Source: Chloromonas sp. AAM2 (taxonomy: Eukaryota; Chlorophyta; Chlorophyceae; Chlamydomonadales; Chlamydomonadaceae). From it: a stretch of 14,287 bases of DNA. The stretch's first letter is position 1. Each line of letters opens with the position of its first letter. The stretch is taken from assembly GCA_004335635.1 (NCBI GenBank), contig QAXH01002663.1:60-14346 (forward strand), written 5' to 3'. The notes below the pieces were generated by a model. The model made no database searches and was not told where the DNA came from. It saw nothing but the letters and a program-made list of their open reading frames with translations. A program made the translations under genes and the position numbers. This document shows positions 8,143 through 14,287 of the stretch, piece after piece.

Positions 8143-11100
8143 TCAAGTGTTGCCCGGTCTGGTCTGCCCGGTCTTACTGCAAATGCTGCCACGACTGCAG
8201 CCACACAGGTTCAACACCATCAAAATTATCTGATGACCGCCGCCAACTCTGCCAACTTCAAATCAGTGTTACGTAGCGGGAATCACCAATAATTGTAATT
8301 GATATCACAAGCATGAGATTTCACTCTACACTATTATCACGGTCGGCCCATAACTCACAGCTGACTCTGGCTGTCATTTCGCACCTGCAGCGCCTGTGTG
8401 TGCTCATGTCCTGTGGCCACCGCCTCCTCCAACAGGGCCATCTGCACACAGGGAGCAGCACCGTCACCTTCAGACAGCGTCGTGCAGGTTGCAACATCAG
8501 CAGCCATTGATCGTGCAGACACTGGCTGTTCAGCGTGGGCAGGGTGAGCACAGAACTGGCAAATTCAGGGTTAGGTTTGCTCACAACGTGGTGTGTTGTT
8601 CGTTTTGCTTTCTTGCCCAGGGTAGGTCACTCTTTCTGTGCCTATCTGCCCTACACGGCAACCGTCGTGCGCGCAAAGACCCAACCTCAACATTTTACTT
8701 GACGTCAGTTCCTGTACTCGCCTGCCTGCAGCAACCGATTGCACACAGCCTCACCTGTTCCAGCGCTCCCTCCGCCGCCGCCCCCGCCAGCACCGCCCGC
8801 TGCTCCGCCTGTTGGGCCCGGCCCATCCACACACCCAACTCATGGAGCAACACAGCCTCAGCCTCCAGCCCAGCACTGGGCATGGAACGAACACGCGACA
8901 TGCGCCTGGCACCAGGCCCCCTGCCCTCGCCCTCCCTCCCAATCCCGGCGCCCATACCCTTGCCTTCGGCCCCACTTCCGCTACCCCTGCCGCCATCCCC
9001 ACTCCCAGCACCCCTGTCGTCGGCCCCACTGGTGGTGCCATTGCTGCCGTGACTGGTACCAAAGCTCCACCGGTTGCTTGGCCCTTGCTGGTGCTCTTGC
9101 TGCGTCGACTGCGCATCCACGCCATCGGCGCTGCCGCCCCCACCTGTACCACCACCACCACCACCATTGGCCGCTTTTGTTGCAACAAGAGAACCGACGG
9201 CGTCGAGGCCAGACCCAGCAACCATGCAAGACCCAGATACGCCGTTTTCAATGACCTGCTCACGGGCATTGCCTGGCAAACCAGGATGGCAAGATGAGGC
9301 ACCGCCTCTCTGTGCCCTTGTAACTGCATCATGCCCCTCCCTGACGTGACCGGCTGTAGTGGCTGCACCGTTTCTACCAGCCGTGGTCGCCACATGGCAT
9401 ACATCTTGACATGCAGCTGTAACCTCTGTGTTTGAACTAGTTGGCTGCATGGGTGCAAGTGCATGGGCACCAACAGCACCCCTTTGCATGGAGGGGCGTA
9501 CAGGGGTGACCACGTGATCCCATGCAGCCTCATGCTGCATGCTTGCATGGAGCATGGCCTCTTGCTGCTTTGCATGAGCAATGCCCCATGCCCTGCTGTT
9601 AGCTGGGCTGGACAGATCATCCGTTAGCTGAGCCCTCCATGCTTGCCATGCACTGTCACCATGCTGTACCATCTCCTCTGACCCTTCCCGTCTTAGGCTA
9701 TGAGACCCCAAGCTGAAGGTGCCTGAAGAGGCTTGGGCATGGGATGCATGGGGTAAGGGGGTGGTGGTTGTGAGGAGGGGGAAACAGGGCGTTGAACAAG
9801 AGGGTGACAAGTCCACGTGGCCACCAACGGTGAAGTGGGAAGCAGCACCTGCGACCCAAGCAGAATGCGAAGTTGTAGTTAGTTTGAAGGGAGCCCGGGC
9901 GAACTGAGTCGTAGGCAAACGACCGCACACAGGTTGATGAATGGCCTGCCTGACCTGGTTGCATTGATCATACAACATGGACCATACTACATGGACCATA
10001 CTGCATTGACCATACAAAATGTGCGTGGTGACAGACTAGTTCATGCGTGCGTTACTATCAATTCTTCGCATGGCATTCAATTCACACAACATACAGCTGC
10101 GCGCCATAACTATGTTTTCTGCTACTGATACATCGACCTGCAACATAAGAAGCATGCCAAGTCTGGGAGAAAAGTCGGGGGATGAGCATGCCATCTTGGG
10201 ATGGCTGGTGAGTGGGTGAGAAAGACTGAAAGATTTGGCATTTCATGTCGTGGTGCACATTCACACAAACAGAGTCTTCTTGTTCTTAACAGGGTATGGT
10301 CTTGACCGTCCTGACCCGTCTTTCAGCTTTGGGGGATCTTTAACATATCGACCCCCGAAACCACCCGAAGCTGGTTGCCGTTGTAACTCAGACTTGGCAC
10401 CAAGAAGCACGCCTTAGTTCTGAGGAGACGCCAAAGTACAAGATCCTGCTTCCCATTTCCAAGGCACAGGCGCAAACTGCAGTATTGAATTTGGCAAAGT
10501 AAGTACCGTAAAGCAGCCACCCACCTGAGCGGCTGTGTGTATGAGGCAGCACCCTTGCATGGGAATACCGCTGCATGCCCAACATCACAACCGCCTGGTT
10601 CGCCGCATGCATGGTCCCGCTGTACGTGAACGCATGGGGTGACCTTGCCTGACCAGGCGATGTGTAAGGCACGCCTGAGTGGCTGTGCGAGCGAGGGTTG
10701 CTGGGCAATGGCAGGGGTGGCCGGGCGCGGGGCGAGCGTAGGGCCGCGGCCAGCGATATTTCTTCGGCTGGTGATGATGGGCCGCTCCCACGAGTGTCCT
10801 GGCCGCTACCAATGCCATTACCAAGGCCGTCCTGGCCAGACTTGAGGTCTTGGTTGACCTCCCGGCTTGGGCCGGGCTTGGTTTCCGGCTGGGCAAAAGA
10901 CACGCCCTGCCTGCTTGCATGACCATTGGCACCTGCTTGCATGGGCTGAGCATGCATGCCCTCTGCATCTACCTCTCCCATGCTGCAGCTGACACTGGTG
11001 ATGCTATGCACATCCTGATCCGGTGTTTCCTTATCGTCAGGATTGCAGGCATCAGGGTGTGGAGGCTGGGTTGACACTGTTAGCTGGCTGGAGCTGCAGC

Positions 11101-14073
11101 TAGCAGCGGTGTGGCGATGGATGCCGGAGATGAGATCGTTAGCAGCGTCGTCAGGATGCATGGCTTGGTCTGCTGCAGCTGTTGCTGTTGTTGCTTCCAG
11201 GGCAAAGCGCTTAAAGAGGCCTGTGGGCTGCATGGCGGTGGTCTGAGGGGGTGGGTTGGCGATACTGGTGCCGCATGGGAGGCCGGGCTGCAGACACAAA
11301 CAAAATTGCAACAAATCGGAATGAGCTGTTGGTGCTGTCAACAGGCAACTTGTTTGAGACGAGTACGAGCAGACAAAGATATTGAAGGGCCGACAGACAA
11401 GTAGGTGCAGGTGTGAATTTTGTTCTGAGTCATGGCATTCACATTTGTTTCAGCTGACCAGAGTAGACCAGAGTATCGTCAACCAATATGCATCCTGTGC
11501 AGTGAAGCCCAGACCACGCACCGGCAGTAGCCAACAGAACTCCAGCTGCCCCAGTGACTCGGTGCAGCTCCCACTCAGGCTGCCACTACGGGGCGTGGGC
11601 ACGGGCCGTGGCCGGCCATCCACAACGCTCTCCGATCCCCGCTGCCCGCTACCGTGCGTGCGTGGAAATGGCGATGCACCCTGCCGACTGAGGTGACTTC
11701 TCAAGTAAGGCGAGGTCAGGCCTGGGCCGCCCTGCTGTGTGTTGTTGGTAAGCAGGGGTGGCGTGCCCAAAGGATCGTGCTGGCCTTGGCTGTGTTGCTG
11801 TCGGGCTGGGCTGAGATTCGGTTCACCACAACTAGCAGATTGTGAGAGCTGCTGCATCTCCTGGGCAGATGCGTTGCATACGGTGGTAACAGAGTGATAT
11901 AAGCGGTCTTGGCCATCTGACGAATGGCTATTGCCCCAGCGCTGGGTGAAGGCAGTGTTCGCCGCGCTGACTGCAGGGTTGGCCTCGCAGCCTGGTAAAT
12001 CATGTGTGCTCTGCAGTGGGCTTGCTGCCAGGCGTGTGCTTTGTGGGCTTGCAGGTGCTGCCAATTGGCTCATGCACTGCCTGCCTGAGAGGTCACTGAG
12101 GGTGTTGGGCTTGGAGGGCAGGGCCATGGCAACTGGGGGTGGGGAGCCTCTGGTGATTTGAAGGACCGCCCGCACCACTGCCTGGGCTAGGTGCAGCACT
12201 GCATCCGATGCAATGAGATCGTCTGCAGAGGTCACTGCAGGCAGGAAAAGGGCGAGCAGGAAGGCCAAAGTTGCAATGGGATGTGAGCTTGCCATCAGCG
12301 TTTGATCCCAGCGAATGCTTGTTGCTTTGCCTGAGTTCTTGAAAGGGGAAGGCCAGACTTGCAATGTGACGTGGGCTTGGCATCAGAGAGTCTGCGTCAT
12401 AATTATGTGTGGGCAACATGTCTTGTGGCTGCTTGTGTTGCTGGTGCTGGTGCTGCTGGTGCTGCTGGTGCCGGAAAACCATGTCCAATGTGAAACACAG
12501 GCTGCCTTGGCAGTGATAATGGCTGATAACCAAGCCACTGATAGTGGCTTCAGCTGCTGCTGCTGCTGCTGCAACATTTCCTATTCAGGCAGTGGTAGCT
12601 TATGGTGCTGGTGCTTGTGCTGCTGGCAGAAGACCAATCTTTGTAATGGTCCTATGCCACACCTACCTGTATCTGTTGGCCTGGTCGAGCCATCAGCCTT
12701 CAACGCCCCAGACGCCTCACTGTTCTGTGCCTCGCCATCTTCGTCCTCGTTGATGCTGTACAACTGCTGCAACTGACGCAAGCTGTGCAACAGCCCCGCC
12801 TGCATAGTAGTAGGAATCGTGCTGACTTATGTGTTTGCACATTGCTGTACGCCCCCCTGAATACATGTTCAAATATTGTGTTATAGATGCATGGAGACAT
12901 GCTCCGCGAACCATGCATAACCTTGCATGTGAAAACTGTCCCCCGTGCAAAATCCCTGCCCAACCCTATTTGAAATCCGCTGATGTGGGACTGCTGCATT
13001 TGCCGTGTCTAGACTGCAGATGCAAACGCTGTATGTTGGGCAGCACTGGCATACGGACAATGAGGCAGACCACACTAGTTGGCCTGCCGACTCACCATGG
13101 CCTCCTGCATTGCAGCCTGCTGCTTATCCAACTTCTCGTCGCCGTTCTGGCCGTTGCACAACTGGTGCATTGGTTGCATGCAGTCTTCGTAGCCCGTGTG
13201 CTCATTTTCCCGGTGGCTGTCAGGACGTCCGAACCGGGCCCAGCGAGAAAGTGTGCCATCGGCCAGAAGCCGCAGCACACCAGCCACAACGATGGCTAGT
13301 GCGATGCCCTGCGCGATGGAGCCAAAGGCGAACCTGGCAGAAGCGTGGCCCAGAACATTCCAGATACACGCACCACTAAAGTCCGATGGATGACCAGCCA
13401 TTGCACAATGCCTGCTCACCAAGCACGATTTGCACACTAGCTCGACCAAGGGCATCGCTCCTATGCTGGGACGTCAGCGTGCCAGGCTGCTAGTTGGCTG
13501 GGGTCAACACATTCTTGCAGCCCGCTCGGCGTAAGGGCAATCCAAGGGCACGGAAAATTACAGACCGGTGTCCTAGGAAACGGCTGCGTTACACATTTAA
13601 AGTTCAAGCTGAATCACACACAAGTTTAGCTGAGTCCGTGGACAAGGCAACGTGCCTCCAGACACCAGTTGAGTTGCAATATGCATGCATTAAAGTATTG
13701 AGTTGCCACTGAAGCTCCGTCGGTAGCGCGACAGACAAGCTGGGCGTTCGCCCTCGAACTGTCCTTCAAAACCATTCCAGGTTGTGCCATTCTTTGACAC
13801 CATGGGGCTAGCCACCTGCTTTCATACTATGCCCTTCCGCCAAAACTAGTGCGACATTCCTGCGGTCCTGCAGACAGAGCAGTTCAGGCACAACCTGTTA
13901 CTTACCTGTTATTTGGCAGTGTTACTTACGTGCATTATGCCCAGAGATGCCACAGGGCCAGTGTGGCTTGCGCCAGCAGCAGCAGTCTGGCAGCAGTCAG
14001 GTGACCGTGACTCGGACGCTGATGAAGAAGATTTGTGAGAAGACAGCAGTAGGCGTTGCTCTACGTGTAGCAT
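7330..14073 (-). CDS. Large multi-exon gene for an unrecognised, probably membrane-anchored, low-complexity protein
   Basis: Proposed minus-strand exons: 14073-13930, 13867-13816, 13460-13096, 12799-12667, 12330-11522, 11287-10525, 9848-8755, 8525-8385, 8111-7963 and 7572-7330. Every junction in the chain has GT and AG, and phases agree (0,1,0,1,0,1,0) through exon eight. Several donors are consensus (GTAAGT, GTGAGT, GTAGGT). The start ATG follows CCACC. The protein begins with a Ser-rich segment. A hydrophobic helix lies at about residues 112-131 (GIALAIVVAGVLRLL), then a coiled coil at about 174-202 that spans the exon 3/4 junction (QQAAMQEAM|AGLLHSLRQL). A second hydrophobic segment follows at about 249-266 (PIATLAFLLALFLPAVTSA), then about 750 residues rich in Ser, Pro, Gln and Gly, including GGGGGGTGGGG. 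Further helical segments lie in exons 7-8, and the tail is very basic. I recognise no family. The exon 8-9 join breaks phase. If exon 8 is not spliced, the protein stops at a TGA at 8355. The second hydrophobic segment also resembles a signal peptide starting at ATG 12295, which would allow a shorter gene model. Confidence 0.6.
8356..8384 (-). other. Ambiguous donor or read-through end of exon 8
   Basis: CTGCAG|GTGCGA at 8384 can act as a donor. Read through, the same frame adds VRNDSQSQL and stops at a TGA at 8355-8357. GTGCG is also used at the proposed exon 5 donor (CCG|GTGCGT), so splicing is plausible, but the sequence alone does not decide. Confidence 0.4.
9849..10524 (-). other. Longest intron of the minus-strand gene
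   Basis: The donor is CGCTCAG|GTGGGT (minus) at 10524, and the acceptor TGGGTCGCAG|GT ends at 9849. Both boundaries are phase 1, joining SRSG to AASHFTVGG. It contains the 9961-10017 repeat and no additional exon I can defend, although small exons cannot be excluded in 676 bp. Confidence 0.5.
9961..10017. repeat. Short imperfect tandem repeat (13-15 bp units, 4 copies) in an intron
   Basis: The units are GCATTGATCATACAA (9961-9975), CATGGACCATACTA (9976-9989), CATGGACCATACT (9990-10002) and GCATTGACCATACAA (10003-10017). The outer pair resemble each other and so do the inner pair, giving an A-B-B-A order. The array lies inside the 676-bp intron (9849-10524) of the minus-strand gene. Confidence 0.8.
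12435..12575. repeat. Imperfect CTG/GTG trinucleotide-rich tract in an intron
   Basis: On the plus strand, CTGGTG/CTG units fill about 12440-12472 and a (CTG)n-type run occupies about 12550-12574. Both lie in the proposed intron 12331-12666 of the minus-strand gene. In other frames they give Gln/His-rich minus-strand readings, which are probably not coding. The same CAG/CTG slippage tendency is seen in the coding tract at 3216-3410. Confidence 0.6.
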
Positions 14074-14287
14074 GGTGGCTGTCCCGCCTAGTTGGGCGTT
14101 CTGATGAGCGTTGTGGGCGTTGCTCCTGACTGTGCGTCATGCCTGGTAATACATATTAAAGCCAAAAATGCCGCATAATTCCTCAGACTACAGGCCCAGA
14201 GCTGCCTTTCAACTGCGGTATGCATACCGCAAGTGGTCAAAGGGGTCCCGCAGTGTCAGCATGTGACCTCTGGCGTCGACCTGGCCA
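14074..14287 (-). promoter_or_regulatory. 5' flank of the minus-strand gene
   Basis: This is the sequence immediately upstream of the ATG at 14073. On the minus strand it contains an AT-rich block TTTAATATGTATTA at about 14145-14158, some 75-85 bp before the ATG. Further upstream is the perfect palindrome at 14214-14231. A core promoter here is reasonable from position, but no transcription start can be read from sequence. Confidence 0.3.
14214..14231. repeat. Perfect 18-bp palindrome
   Basis: TGCGGTATGCATACCGCA equals its own reverse complement. The arms abut directly without a loop, so a dimeric protein-binding site or a chance palindrome is more plausible than a hairpin terminator. It lies about 140-160 bp upstream of the minus-strand start codon. 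Confidence 0.9.

Noticed and set aside
8396..9297. Plus-strand open frames of 170-220 codons, Pro/His/Ala-rich
   Set aside because: Antisense to the Gly/Ser-rich minus-strand exon 8755-9848, whose splice boundaries and phases are coherent.
13096..13460. Possible cytochrome b561/DOMON or PEX14 relationship of the exon with IWNVLGHASARFAFGS and a following helix
   Set aside because: The resemblance is limited to a Trp-Asn-helix pattern or to helix-plus-coiled-coil order; no conserved heme ligands or PEX14 N-terminal motif are visible.
13690..13803. 37-codon minus-strand open frame starting MVSKNGTTWNGFEG
   Set aside because: It lies inside the proposed intron 13461-13815; it has no compatible splice sites, and a 37-codon ORF is within chance expectation.

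Overview
The window is nuclear DNA of a eukaryote. GT-AG introns of about 60 to 680 bp interrupt every convincing gene, the non-coding DNA is rich in TGCATG words and short tandem repeats, and coding regions contain long CAG (Gln), Pro and Gly tracts. A chlorophycean green alga (Chlamydomonas/Haematococcus-like) fits best, but this is inferred from style; no rRNA or organellar marker is present. Nothing bacterial is seen: no operons, insertion sequences or CRISPR arrays.

Left part (1-2830). A plus-strand gene enters from the left edge and ends at 570. Its last two exons carry a protein-kinase-like catalytic loop (HGDISRNN) and a DFG motif. From 571 to about 1960 no gene can be defended. At 2228-2497 on the minus strand is the N-terminus of a NO VEIN/sacsin-type GHKL ATPase (LELIQNADD motif), followed by an in-frame TGA and with no room for the rest of the protein, so it is probably a relic.

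Middle (2829-5598, plus). This is the best-defined gene: a two-exon, 861-residue protein. It has an MGNSQS myristoylation-type N-terminus, a tryptophan-punctuated polyglutamine tract, a long Pro/Lys/Gln repeat linker, and a C-terminal transglutaminase-like kyphoscoliosis (KY) domain with Cys-His-Asp in place. Downstream (5599-7329) there is no convincing gene, but there is a seven-copy 23-bp minisatellite and a roughly 110-120 bp tandem duplication.

Right part (7330-14073, minus). Open exons with compatible splice phases can be chained into one large minus-strand gene of at least eight and probably ten exons. It starts at an ATG at 14073 in a strong CCACC-ATG context. The predicted protein (about 1,200 residues) has two hydrophobic segments, short coiled coils, a long low-complexity Ser/Gly/Gln middle and a basic tail. 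I do not recognise the family. The join between exon 8 and exon 9 does not keep phase, so the last two exons could be a separate gene.

There is no sign that these genes act in one pathway. The most notable items are the KY-type protein with its Trp/Gln repeat and predicted lipid anchor, and the large unrecognised membrane protein.
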